Assembly: GCF_018207095.1 (NCBI RefSeq)
Contig: NZ_QOCZ01000048.1
Coordinates: 1 to 32,304 of the forward strand
DNA length: 32,304 nucleotides
Direction: 5' to 3'
From: Nocardiopsis sp. MG754419
GTDB taxonomy: Bacteria; Actinomycetota; Actinomycetes; Streptosporangiales; Streptosporangiaceae
Each line of letters opens with the position of its first letter. Position 1 is the first letter of the stretch. The notes below the pieces were generated by a model, which did not search any database, was not told where the DNA came from, and was given only the letters and a program-made list of their open reading frames with translations. The translations under genes and the position numbers were made by a program. This document shows positions 7,114-14,823 of this stretch, piece by piece.

Positions 7114-8067
7114 ATGGACGCTGAACACGACGCAGCGGAACACGAGGCGATGGACTCCTACAGCCGGGTCGTGACGGCCGTCGCGGAACGGGTGCTGCCG
7201 AGCGTGGCCGCCCTGTCCCTGCGCGGCGCGCGCGGTACCGGCGCCGGTTCGGGTGTCGTCTTCACCCCGGACGGGCTTCTCCTGACGAGCGCCCACGTCG
7301 TGCAGGGGATGACCACGGGCACGGCCACCTCCGACGACGGAGTCGAGACCCCGGTCCGGGTGGTGGGCTCCGACCCTCTCTCGGACCTGGCCGTGCTCCG
7401 CGCCGACCGGGCCACCGCTCCCCCGGCGGAGTTGGGCGACGCGGACGTGCTGCGCACGGGACAACTGGTGGTGGCCCTGGGCAACCCGCTGGGGTTGTCG
7501 GGCTCGGTGACCGCGGGGATCGTGTCCGGTCTGGGTCGCTCCCTGCCGGCCCGGGAAGGGCGCCACACACGCCTGATCGACGACGTCATCCAGACCGACG
7601 CGGCCCTCAACCCCGGCAGTTCGGGTGGGGCCCTGGCCGACTCCCGGGGTCGGGTGGTCGGCGTCAACACGGCCGTGGCCGGGTACGGGCTGGGCCTGGC
7701 CGTACCGATCAACCCCACCACGCGGCGCATCATCGGTGACCTGGTCTCCCGGGGCCGGGTGCGACGAGCGTGGCTGGGGGTGGCGGGCGCACCGGTGCCG
7801 CTCCCGCCGGCGACGGCCGAGAGCACCGGACGACGTCAGGGCCTGCGCGTGATCGAGGTCGTGCCGGGCAGCCCCGCGGGTGTGGCCGGGATCTATCTCG
7901 GTGACGTGATCCTGTCCGTCGCCGGGCGACCGATCGAGAACGGGCAGGCGCTGCAACGCCTCATGTTGGGCGACGCGGTGGGCACACGGATGCCCGTCAC
8001 CGTTCTGCGCCGCGGGGCGCTGGTGGACGTGGTGGCCGTCCCCGAGGAGTTGTCGACGGCCCGTTGA
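7114..8067 (+). CDS. HtrA/DegP-like serine protease with one PDZ domain, no membrane anchor
   Basis: A 317-residue trypsin-like S1C protease. From the chosen ATG the triad is H61 (TSAHVVQG), D91 (DPLSDLAVL) and S170 (NPGSSGGAL), all intact. A PDZ domain spans about 240-312 with GLRVIEVVPGSPAGVAGIYLGD. Most actinobacterial HtrA proteins have an N-terminal membrane segment or signal peptide; none is visible here, so a cytoplasmic site is inferred. The open frame extends left into the terminator at 7000-7048, so the start must lie later: ATG 7114, with GTG 7105 and ATG 7150 (GAGG just upstream) as alternatives. It stands alone, with a terminator on each side. Substrates are unknown; a role in protein quality control is the family expectation. 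Confidence 0.88.
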   Translation: MDAEHDAAEHEAMDSYSRVVTAVAERVLPSVAALSLRGARGTGAGSGVVFTPDGLLLTSAHVVQGMTTGTATSDDGVETPVRVVGSDPLSDLAVLRADRATAPPAELGDADVLRTGQLVVALGNPLGLSGSVTAGIVSGLGRSLPAREGRHTRLIDDVIQTDAALNPGSSGGALADSRGRVVGVNTAVAGYGLGLAVPINPTTRRIIGDLVSRGRVRRAWLGVAGAPVPLPPATAESTGRRQGLRVIEVVPGSPAGVAGIYLGDVILSVAGRPIENGQALQRLMLGDAVGTRMPVTVLRRGALVDVVAVPEELSTAR

Positions 8068-8078
8068 CCGGGACGGGT

Positions 8079-8110
8079 TCGGCCCCCGCGCGGGGACGCG
8101 CGGGGGCCGA
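8079..8110. terminator. Bidirectional terminator between protease and ddl-like gene
   Basis: A perfect 13-bp stem (8079-8091 with 8098-8110) with a 6-nt loop starts 12 bases after the protease stop and ends 26 bases before the stop codon of the convergent ligase gene. Confidence 0.9.
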
Positions 8111-8136
8111 GGGTGCCGAGGGTGCCGAGGTCGCGA

Positions 8137-9087
8137 TCAGCCGCGTGTGTACGCCTGGTGGGCGAGTTCCCGGCAGACCACGGCGAAGTCCAGCCCGGCG
8201 GCGGCCGCCGCCATCGGGAACGTCGACGTCTCGGTCAGGCCGGGGGCGACGTTGGTCTCCAGGAAGATGACCTCCCCGTCGGGTGCGACGATGAGGTCGG
8301 TGCGGGACAGGTCGCGCAGACCCAGGGTGCGGTGCGCGGTCAGGGCCACCTCGGTGGCGGCCCGGACGGTGTCCGGGTCCAGACGCGCGGGGCAGAAGAA
8401 CTCGGTGCGTCCGGCCGTGTAGCGGGCGGCGTAGTCGTACACTCCGCCGTCGGGGACGATCTCGACCGGCGGCAGGGCGACGGGCCCGTCACCGGTGTCC
8501 AGGACGCCCACGGCCAGTTCGGTGCCCTGGACCTGTTCCTCGACGAGCGCGGAGTCGCTGTAGGCGAAGCACGACATCAGGGCGGTGGACAGGTCCTTGA
8601 CCGAGGCCACCGGTGTGGCCCCGAAGGCGGAGCCGCCACGGTCGGGCTTGACGAACAGCGGCAGTCCGAGCCGGTGGGCGAGCCGGTCCAGCAGCGCCGG
8701 GGCGCCCAGGTCGTGGAAGGCGGACTTGGGCAGGGTGGCACCGCGCGGCACCCGCACGCCGCGCTCGGCCAGCAGGGCCTTGGCGGCGGGCTTGGTGTAG
8801 GCCAGGCGGCAGGCGTCGGGGCGGGCGCCCACGTAGGGCGCGCCGACCAGTTCCAGGACCTCGCGGATCGCACCGTCCTCCCCCGCGGCCCCGTGCAGGA
8901 CGGGGAAGACCACCTGCGGCGGGTCGTCGGCCAGGCGCTGGAGAAGGCCGGAGTCGACGTCGGCGACCTGAACCTCGACGTCGAGTCGGCGCAGGGCCTC
9001 GGCGACGCTGCGGCCGGATTGGACGCTCACCTCGTGTTCGGGCGACAGACCTCCGGCGAGGACGAGAACCCGGTCAAGGTCGGCCAC
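8137..9087 (-). CDS. ddl: D-alanine-D-alanine ligase family ATP-grasp enzyme
   Basis: A cytoplasmic ATP-grasp ligase expected to join two D-alanines (or a related amino acid pair) through an acyl phosphate. The first Ddl motif GGLSPEHEVSVQSG is intact, as is LHGAAGEDG. The C-terminal signature reads LETNVAPGLTETSTFP, slightly divergent from the usual EVNTxPGMTxxS but keeping the Mg-binding E and N. I place the start at the GTG at 9087, because a perfect AAGGAGGT lies seven bases upstream. An in-frame ATG at 9117 would add ten residues that contain this ribosome binding site. That gives 316 residues, normal for Ddl. It is the second gene of an operon, close behind the aminotransferase. Pairing with an aminotransferase rather than cell-wall genes suggests an accessory role, which is inference. 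Confidence 0.88.
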   Translation of the reverse strand: MADLDRVLVLAGGLSPEHEVSVQSGRSVAEALRRLDVEVQVADVDSGLLQRLADDPPQVVFPVLHGAAGEDGAIREVLELVGAPYVGARPDACRLAYTKPAAKALLAERGVRVPRGATLPKSAFHDLGAPALLDRLAHRLGLPLFVKPDRGGSAFGATPVASVKDLSTALMSCFAYSDSALVEEQVQGTELAVGVLDTGDGPVALPPVEIVPDGGVYDYAARYTAGRTEFFCPARLDPDTVRAATEVALTAHRTLGLRDLSRTDLIVAPDGEVIFLETNVAPGLTETSTFPMAAAAAGLDFAVVCRELAHQAYTRG

Positions 9088-9141
9088 GGCGCGGACCTCC
9101 TTCTGTGCTGCGGTCATGGTGCTGGTACCCCTTGGGGGTGA

Positions 9142-10464
9142 TCAGGGCAGGTCAGGGGTGGGGGCCTGGCTGCCTTCGGTGAGCGTGGGCCGGGACGGGC
9201 CGAACATGTCGCGCAGGTCCAGCTCGCCCTCGATGGCCCCGACGAGCCTGCGCACGCCCTCCCGGATCTGTTCCGGGGTGGGGTAGCAGAAGCTCAGTCG
9301 CATGCTGTCACGGCCGCGGTCGTCGGCGAAGAAGCCGGTGCCGGGCACGTAGGCGACACGGTGGTTGACCGCGCGTGGCAGCATGGCCTTGGCGTCGATG
9401 CCCTCGGGCAGGGTGGCCCAGACGAAGAACCCGCCCTCGGGCCGGGTCCAGGTACAGCCGTCCGGCATCATCGCGGTGAGCGCCCCGAGCAGGGCGTCGC
9501 GGCGTTCGCTGTACATGCTGTTGAACGCCTTGATCTGCTCGCGCCACGGGAAGGTGTCGAGGTAGCGGCGGACCACGAGCTGGTTGAACGTGGAGTGGCT
9601 GAGCATGGCCGACTCCGCGGCCAGGACGAGCTTGGCGCGCACGGCGGACGGCGCCAGTGCCCAGCCGATGCGCAGGCCCGGCGAGAGCGTCTTGGACAGC
9701 GACCCCAGGTAGATCACGTTGCCCTCGCCCTGCGAGTACAGGGTGGGCTGCGGTTCACCGTCGTAGCGGAGCAGGCCGTAGGGGTTGTCCTCGACCACCA
9801 GGACGTCGTGGCGTCGGCAGATCTCCATCACGCGCGAGCGCCGCTCGGCGGACATCGTGATGCCGCCGGGGTTCTGGAAGTTGGGGATCGTGTAGAAGAA
9901 CTTGACGGTGTGGCCGGACGCGGCGGCGTGGGTGAGGGCGTGGTCGAGCTGGTCGGGGTCGACGCCCTGGTCGTCCATGCCCACGTGTCGGATGTCGGCC
10001 TGGAAGGCCGCGAAGGTGTTGATCGCGGTGACGTAGGTGGGCGCCTCGGTCAGGACCACGTCTCCGGGGTCGACGAAGACCCGGGTGATGAGGTCCAGGG
10101 CCTGTTGGGAGCCGACGGTGACGATGACGTCGTCGGGGACCGACTGGATGCCCTCCAGGGTCATGTACTCGCAGATCTGCTCGCGCAGGACGGGATCGCC
10201 TTGGGCGGACCCGTATTGGAGCGCGGCGGCGCCCTCCTCGGAGACGACGTCCTTGACCAGGTCACCGATCTGTTCGAGCGGCAGGGCGGCGACGTTGGGC
10301 ATACCGCCCGCCAGCGAGACGATCTCGGGACGGGACGCGACGGCGAAGAGTGCCCGGACCTCCGATGCGACCATGCCCTGTGCTCGGTGTGCGTAACGGC
10401 CGACGTGCGGGTCGATACGCGAGCCCTGTTGCCCGGGCTGCTGCTCTCGGTGGTCAGCGGACAC
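9142..10464 (-). CDS. PLP-dependent aminotransferase, class I/II (LysN/2-aminoadipate type)
   Basis: A 440-residue fold-type I aminotransferase. The PLP lysine is K258 within YLGSLSKTLSPGLRIGW. Upstream are the phosphate-binding GSQQALDL (118-125), the NFQNPGG loop (195-201) and EDNPYG (225-230), where the aspartate contacts the pyridine nitrogen. It is the free-standing relative of the MocR regulators' aminotransferase domain; no N-terminal DNA-binding domain is present. Family members transfer amino groups from 2-aminoadipate, branched-chain, aromatic or other amino acids, so the substrate is open. The GTG start is supported by GGAGGT about five bases upstream. It is first in an operon with the ddl-like ligase, which suggests it supplies or recycles an amino acid for that enzyme. 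Confidence 0.9.
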   Translation of the reverse strand: MSADHREQQPGQQGSRIDPHVGRYAHRAQGMVASEVRALFAVASRPEIVSLAGGMPNVAALPLEQIGDLVKDVVSEEGAAALQYGSAQGDPVLREQICEYMTLEGIQSVPDDVIVTVGSQQALDLITRVFVDPGDVVLTEAPTYVTAINTFAAFQADIRHVGMDDQGVDPDQLDHALTHAAASGHTVKFFYTIPNFQNPGGITMSAERRSRVMEICRRHDVLVVEDNPYGLLRYDGEPQPTLYSQGEGNVIYLGSLSKTLSPGLRIGWALAPSAVRAKLVLAAESAMLSHSTFNQLVVRRYLDTFPWREQIKAFNSMYSERRDALLGALTAMMPDGCTWTRPEGGFFVWATLPEGIDAKAMLPRAVNHRVAYVPGTGFFADDRGRDSMRLSFCYPTPEQIREGVRRLVGAIEGELDLRDMFGPSRPTLTEGSQAPTPDLP

Positions 10465-10641
10465 GGTCCACCTCCGAAGGAAGGACGCTCTGGTGGGGTC
10501 TGCCGGTGCGAACCGGGAGATCTTCGTTGACTCCTGGTTCGACGCCGAGCCGATCCCCCTGGTTCACGCGAGGCCACCGGTGCGGCCGCGCCGCGGGTGG
10601 TGTTCGGTGAGTCGGTCGGGTCGTGAACCGTGGAACACGGT

Positions 10642-10716
10642 TCGGGAAATGTCCCGAGTGTAGCCCAGTGGTCGTGTGCCCACCCCCAACAGGGTTTTCG
10701 TGTGCCCTGGGGCACA
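10642..10716 (-). promoter_or_regulatory. Promoter region of the aminotransferase operon with two palindromes
   Basis: TCGGGA (10642-10647) and TCCCGA (10652-10657) form one inverted repeat. TGTGCCCTGGGGCACA (10701-10716) is a second, perfect 7-bp-arm palindrome. On the leftward strand TACACT (10662-10657) is a fair -10, but no good -35 is visible. The sites could belong to the leftward operon or to rightward genes. The rest of 10465-10797 shows nothing else that I can support. Confidence 0.4.
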
Positions 10717-10797
10717 TGCGACCGGCCCGGGCGTCGCCCTCGGTGACCGAGAAGGTACCCGGGCGCACCGCTCGACTCACACGTGGATGACCAGAAC

Positions 10798-10857
10798 ATG
10801 ACGCACTTTTCACCCCTCGCACCCGAGTCGGACAAGATCGACTTCATGGACTTCTAA
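10798..10857 (+). CDS. Possible 19-residue peptide gene
   Basis: A short frame encodes MTHFSPLAPESDKIDFMDF and ends in TAA, 63 bases before the lipoprotein start. Codon use in the second half is typical of the genome, but T- and A-ending codons occur early. Only a weak GGA is present upstream as a ribosome binding site. It could be a leader peptide, a small secreted or regulatory peptide, or chance. The acidic-aromatic end is striking in such GC-rich DNA, but I do not recognise a family. Confidence 0.25.
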   Translation: MTHFSPLAPESDKIDFMDF

Positions 10858-10920
10858 GACATTGGTGCGATGGCACAGCGCGTCCCGGAACGGGCGCGCC
10901 GACCGAACCCGGAGGAGCCC

Positions 10921-11529
10921 ATGGGAGTCCGTTCGACCACCGTCACCGTCTCCGCGACGCTGCTGCTGTGCGGCGCGCTGACCTCGTGCGCGGCCTCCGG
11001 ACCCACGGTGCAGGAGATCGAGGCGACCGACGCGGAGCTGGCCCGGGCCGCCGACGCCCTGTCGGCGTCCCTCGTGCGACCGGGGGCCGAGCGCGCCTTC
11101 GCCCGTAACGGACACCCCGTGGAGGGCACACTCACCTGCACGAGCCCGGCCGCCCCGGCCGAGCCGGACGAGACCGGGCCGTCCTCGACGGCCCCCTCGG
11201 CGGAGGAGTCGGACACGGTCACCGCCGACGGGGAGAACGCCGAGGGCGACGAGGAGGTCCTCGCCGGCAGCCTGGAGGTGGTCTGCTCCGGACAGGATCG
11301 GGACGGTGCCACGCTGCGCTTCGAGGGGCGCCCGTCGGCCGAGGCCCTGGCGGCGCGCGACGAGGGCGAGGACGGTCTGCCCGGCCGGTTCACCGGATCG
11401 GTGGACGGCGAGGAGCTGTTCGCGATGGACTGCATCCGGTGCGAGCCCCAGGACCCGGAGTCACCCGAGGCCACGGAGCCGGACGAGCTCGCCGGTGACG
11501 ACGCGGCCTCCCCCGCGGACACGGAGTGA
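10921..11529 (+). CDS. Small acidic putative lipoprotein
   Basis: A 202-residue protein with a lipoprotein signal: MGVRSTTVTVSATLLLCGALTSC, with lipobox LTSC, so the mature protein would begin at the modified cysteine 23 and be anchored outside the membrane. The rest is very acidic, with a low-complexity Glu/Ser/Thr/Pro stretch in the middle and a similar tail. Two cysteine pairs (GTLTCTS and VVCSG; MDCIRCEP) flank the low-complexity segment. The ATG at 10921 has GGAGGAG just upstream; an in-frame ATG at 10870 would put 17 charged residues before the signal peptide and is unlikely. I recognise no family and propose no function beyond surface location. Confidence 0.75.
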   Translation: MGVRSTTVTVSATLLLCGALTSCAASGPTVQEIEATDAELARAADALSASLVRPGAERAFARNGHPVEGTLTCTSPAAPAEPDETGPSSTAPSAEESDTVTADGENAEGDEEVLAGSLEVVCSGQDRDGATLRFEGRPSAEALAARDEGEDGLPGRFTGSVDGEELFAMDCIRCEPQDPESPEATEPDELAGDDAASPADTE

Positions 11530-11802
11530 GGGCACGGCGATGGCGGCACGGCCCTGAGCATGAAGCGACGGCTCGGGCCGTACCGCATCGCACGCGCTTC
11601 GCCCCCGGAGGATTCCCCCGAACCTCACGTGGGGCACTCCCCTCGACGCGTCCGACCTCGTCCCCCGTCACCCCCCTCAAGGCACGCGGGACCCGGACGC
11701 GCCCCGCACCGGTGGAACGTCCTCCGTGCCCTCTCTTGCCCGGAGGTCGACCACCGGTGGGCGGGCCGCGCGTTCCCAGTTGATCCCATCCACCCGACCT
11801 CG

Positions 11803-11823
11803 GCAACGGTTGCAACAGGTTGC
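11803..11823. promoter_or_regulatory. Overlapping GCAAC/GTTGC inverted-repeat array
   Basis: GCAAC (11803-11807), GTTGC (11809-11813), GCAAC (11812-11816) and GTTGC (11819-11823) alternate, giving two overlapping palindromes with 1- and 2-bp centres. Such spacing resembles MarR-type operators. No intact gene starts nearby, so it may be an orphan site left after gene loss. Confidence 0.4.
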
Positions 11824-12242
11824 GAGACCGTCGCCGAGAGCGATCGAACGGCGGCGGACGAGACGAACGCGGTCGCCGAACGAGCACGCGCCACCGGTGA
11901 TGAGGCGAAGGACGCCGTGGTCGACGCACACCGGGTCGCTCGCGACGAGCATGTTCTCGCGAGAGAGAACGGCGCTGTGTCCAGCCGCCGGGACGAGGAC
12001 GACCAGGGCTTCCCCGGGCGGCTGAGGCAACGGATCGAAACGGTCATCACCGGTTCCGGCCGGAGCGGCGCTCCGCGCCCACGAGGGGAGGGCTCTGAGC
12101 CCGCCCGAGCCGGCGCATCGTGGCGTCGCACGCGGTGATCCGACGCGATCGGCCGGTGGGCACACCGGCTCCAACGGTCCTCGGTGGCCTCCACCCCTTG
12201 GCCAGGACACCCCTTTCCCCGCAACGATCCAGGGCGCCTCGG

Positions 12243-12490
12243 AGATCTGACGCACGAGCGCCGGCATGTCGGGGGCGACCCATTCCTGCGCGATCAGGCC
12301 GCTCTCGACGCGGCACATCCCACGACTCCGCAGCCTCACGGAGCGCCGCGTGGCCTCCTGTCCCCGGGAACGGGCCGGTGTGGATGCCGGGGAAGTGCAC
12401 CCGGAAGACGATCCGATCGTCGCAGGCGAGGACGTCCTCGCTCTCGATCCGCACGTCCGGGAAGCCGTCCGGCATGGCCTGGACACCATG
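12243..12490 (-). pseudogene. Frameshifted fragment of a SnoaL-like/ester cyclase family protein
   Basis: One leftward frame reads HGVQAMPDGFPDVR, then IESEDVLACDDRIVFRV, then HFPGIHTGPFPG (12490 to about 12362). The adjoining frame continues QEATRRSVRLRSRGMCRVES and GLIAQEWVAPDMPALVRQI (about 12360 to 12243). Joined, they match the layout of SnoaL-like polyketide cyclase/NTF2-fold proteins: FPDVR...EDV, a V-x-F-R-V strand, HTGPF, then R-V-x-x-G-x-I-x-x-x-W. A one-base shift near 12360 splits them, and the first third of the usual protein is absent. It is therefore a decayed remnant. A sequencing indel could explain the shift but not the missing N-terminus. Confidence 0.6.
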
Positions 12491-12592
12491 CGTTCGGAAT
12501 CGGCGGCCCTGGCCCGAAAGCGCTTCGGCGACCTACCGTCAGGGGACGTGGCGGCCCTCGTCCGCGTCCTCGACCGCGTCACGGCGCACTGC
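12482..12592 (+). pseudogene. Possible C-terminal fragment of a MarR-type regulator
   Basis: A stretch of 37 codons with strong G/C third positions reads DTMRSESAALARKRFGD then LPSGDVAALVRVLDRVTAHC. The rhythm of a charged helix followed by (L-P-x-x-D-x-x-A-L-x-R-x-L-x-R-V) is common at the end of MarR-family regulators. Nothing upstream in this frame looks like a winged helix. It abuts the opposite-strand SnoaL fragment, so the two remnants appear to have been brought together by deletion. The family guess is tentative. Confidence 0.3.
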
Positions 12593-12920
12593 GGTTCCGG
12601 CGCACCGCAGCAGGACCGACAGGGCTGCTGCCCGGGCGCACGCGGCCGAGGCGCCGGGCCGCCCCGTGACCCCTCGCGGCTCGTCTCACCGGCCGTCACC
12701 ATCCTCGGCCGGGTGCTTGTGGCGGATGAGGAGGCAGGCGGTCAGGAGTACAAGGAGCGAGTCCTCGTGGACGGCCCGGGCACCGATCTGTGGACGTGGG
12801 GTAACGCTCAGCGGGACGGTCGCCGAGCGGCACCGGTCATTCCGGGCTCGTGGCGTCCGGGTCACCCGGTGACGGTCACCGTCTCCACACGTCCTGGTGG
12901 TCGTCGTGGGCGGTGCGGGA

Positions 12921-12938
12921 CTTCGCCATCGGGCGAAG
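12921..12938 (-). terminator. Hairpin downstream of the GAF-domain regulator
   Basis: CTTCGCC (12921-12927) and GGCGAAG (12932-12938) make a perfect 7-bp stem with a 4-nt loop, 65 bases past the stop of the leftward regulator. A plausible terminator for that gene. Confidence 0.5.
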
Positions 12939-13002
12939 CATGTACCCGCCGGCGCCTTTCTCACAGGGAGGCCGGAAGGCGTGGAGACGAGTTCGTCGGC
13001 GC

Positions 13003-14316
13003 CTAGAGGTGGTCGAACAGGGCCTCCGCCCTGGTCCGGTCCCGCAGGGCGCGCACGCCGGGGGCCAGGGACCCGGGCAACAGGTCCCGGAGCGTGTCGA
13101 GGCCGTGCACCCGCACGGTGACCTCGTCGGTGAAACGGTAGGGGCGGCTCTCGATCACTCCCCCGAGGTTGCGCCGCATCCGGGAGAGTTCCGCGCGCAC
13201 CGTGACCACGTGGTCGCCGGACCCGAACACGTCCTCGGACAGCTGCGCGCCCGAACGCCCCGCCCGGTGCACCGCCAACAGGAGCAGCAGTTCGGTGTGG
13301 CGCGGGGTGAGGTTGTGCACCCACTCACCGCTGGGGCCGGCCACGGTCACCGAGGACGTGCCCGGCCGGGACAGGTCCAGGGTGACCGACGAGGCCCCGG
13401 GGGTCTCCTCCGGGCGCGGACGGATGAGCCACCCGCCCGGTAGGGGTTCCAGGGCGCACTCGCCCAGCGCCGGGATCCACGCCGTGCCTCCGTCGCAGTG
13501 CTTGGGCAGCAGCACCCGACGGACCGGTTCCATGTGCACGGCGGCGGCGGTCCATCCCACGTCGTCCACGACCAGGGCGGGGCGGGTGAGCCCGGCCAGG
13601 AGGGGTGCGGCCACCGAGCGCAGTCGTTCCAGGTGGGTGTGGTGCAGACCCTGGAGGTGCGCCTGGGCCAGCTGGGCGACCGCGCTGACCAGGGCCAGGG
13701 TCGAGGGATGGATGGTGGAGACGGGGCCGGTCACGTCAATGGCGCCGAGCAGGCGTCCGTCCCGGGGGTCGTGCACGGGCGCACAGGCGCAGGTGAGGGC
13801 GTGCAGGCTCCGGACGTAGTGTTCGGCCGAATAGACCTGCACGGGACGCCCCACCACCAGTGCGGTGCCGATGGCGTTGGTTCCGGTGCTGCCCTCGTTC
13901 CAGTAGGACCCCTCGACCAGGCCGACCCGGTCGCCGATCGCGCGCATCCGGCGGGACCCCTCCCGCCAGAGCACCTGTCCGGTGGCGTCGGTGACCAGCA
14001 TGATGTGGTCGGCCTCGTCGGCCACCGAGACCAGGGACCGGCGGATCAGCGGCAGCACCTCGGCGAGGGGCGAGGCGTCGCGTTGGCGTTGGAGTTCGTC
14101 CAGTCGCGCCATACGCGGCGGGGGTCCGCCGTCGGGGTCGATACCGAACCGCCGCATGCGTTCCCAGGAGTCCTCGATCACCGGACGCAGCGGCACGGGC
14201 GTGGGCCGTCCCGAGAGCAGCGCGTCGTGGACACGGCGGAGCTGGTCGGCGTGCTCGCGCGCGTCCACCCCGGAGGGCAGCGCCGTGTCCAGTGCAGGAA
14301 ACGTCATGCGGTTCAT
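13003..14316 (-). CDS. GAF-domain transcriptional regulator with C-terminal winged helix
   Basis: A 437-residue cytosolic regulator of the type that often controls alcohol or aldehyde dehydrogenase genes in actinobacteria. After RPVIEDSWERMRRFGIDP comes a GAF domain (roughly residues 75-220) resembling the AcoR sensor region: LVTDATGQVLWREG, then GSYWNEGSTGTNAIGTAL and a histidine/cysteine segment HYVRSLHALTCACAPVHDP. No AAA+ sigma-54 activator domain follows. Instead the last 80 residues form a winged helix (LTPRHTELLLLLAVHRAGRSG...SRMRRNLGGVIESRPYRF). The start at 14316 fits the family and has GGAGG nine bases upstream; the frame stays open further left but that sequence is not protein-like. 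The ligand and targets are unknown. No dehydrogenase is adjacent; the zinc alcohol dehydrogenase and aldehyde dehydrogenase genes lie 7-10 kb away. Confidence 0.82.
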   Translation of the reverse strand: MNRMTFPALDTALPSGVDAREHADQLRRVHDALLSGRPTPVPLRPVIEDSWERMRRFGIDPDGGPPPRMARLDELQRQRDASPLAEVLPLIRRSLVSVADEADHIMLVTDATGQVLWREGSRRMRAIGDRVGLVEGSYWNEGSTGTNAIGTALVVGRPVQVYSAEHYVRSLHALTCACAPVHDPRDGRLLGAIDVTGPVSTIHPSTLALVSAVAQLAQAHLQGLHHTHLERLRSVAAPLLAGLTRPALVVDDVGWTAAAVHMEPVRRVLLPKHCDGGTAWIPALGECALEPLPGGWLIRPRPEETPGASSVTLDLSRPGTSSVTVAGPSGEWVHNLTPRHTELLLLLAVHRAGRSGAQLSEDVFGSGDHVVTVRAELSRMRRNLGGVIESRPYRFTDEVTVRVHGLDTLRDLLPGSLAPGVRALRDRTRAEALFDHL

Positions 14317-14823
14317 CGGGGCGTGCCTCCGCGGCGCGGCGGGTGGGCAGGTCCCTTCCTCCTTCTGTGCGACCGGCCCCCGTGGGGCCGGGGATTCCGT
14401 TACTGCGTCCACAAGTTTCCTGGTTCGTCTCGGGCGGGACCAAGAGAACAGGGAGAGACCCTTGTTTCGGAGGTCATTTCGACATCGTCCTTCCGTTTCC
14501 TGTTCCGGCGCCCCACGGTCGCCCCATGGGGCACGGTTCGGTGCACTGACGACCCTGTTCTCCGGATCGCCGTGGGCGGAGGGGACGGCGGCCCGGAAGG
14601 CGCCGTCGCCCCGCGCCGTGTCCACCACCTCGGGAAACATCCCCAGATTCGAGCGGACCGACGAAACGTTCACGAAAATGGCCGGATCCGGCCAACGGCG
14701 CTCATATGGCGCGCGATCGGGAGGTCGGGCGTTCACGCAGGTCGGATCGGCGCCCGCAGGTTTCGGTCGCTCCCGAGCACGTGCAGTGGCCGGTGCGGCG
14801 TCCCTTGAGTTCGCACGTGCGGG
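14317..14823 (-). other. Long upstream region of the GAF-domain regulator
   Basis: About 500 bases between two leftward regulator genes with no supported coding sequence. An 8-bp G/C hairpin (14373-14380 with 14384-14391) lies in the leader, about 57-75 bases before the start codon. AAGGAGGA on the minus strand near 14366-14358 looks like a strong ribosome binding site but has no ATG, GTG or TTG at working distance. GCACGTGC occurs twice near 14778 and 14814. I could not pick a convincing promoter. Confidence 0.4.

Larger units (their letters stand above)
11530..12920. other. Gene-poor, decayed region
   Basis: About 1.4 kb without an intact gene I can defend. Open frames exist on both strands, but none keeps a recognisable protein along its length. 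A frame at 11560-12138 (+) and an overlapping leftward frame (down to 11677) share codon boundaries and are equally plausible on codon bias; neither resembles a known family. Two short stretches do look like broken genes (12243-12490 and 12482-12592) and are listed separately. Compared with neighbours, the part around 11780-12060 is noticeably richer in A/T and in non-G/C third positions, in keeping with relaxed selection or foreign origin. Confidence 0.55.

Noticed and set aside
10798-11529. A lanthipeptide or lasso peptide cluster around the 19-residue frame
   Set aside because: No cyclase, dehydratase, B1/B2 protease or transporter gene is nearby. The ATP-grasp gene is of Ddl type, not a peptide-modifying one.
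12266-13006. A 246-codon plus-strand open frame as an intact gene
   Set aside because: Its first part is antisense to the SnoaL-like remnant and its last part has no recognisable fold. Only a 37-codon stretch looks protein-like.
14317-14736. N-terminal extension of the GAF regulator
   Set aside because: The frame is open but family members begin near the ATG at 14316, a ribosome binding site is present there, and the extension lacks any domain.
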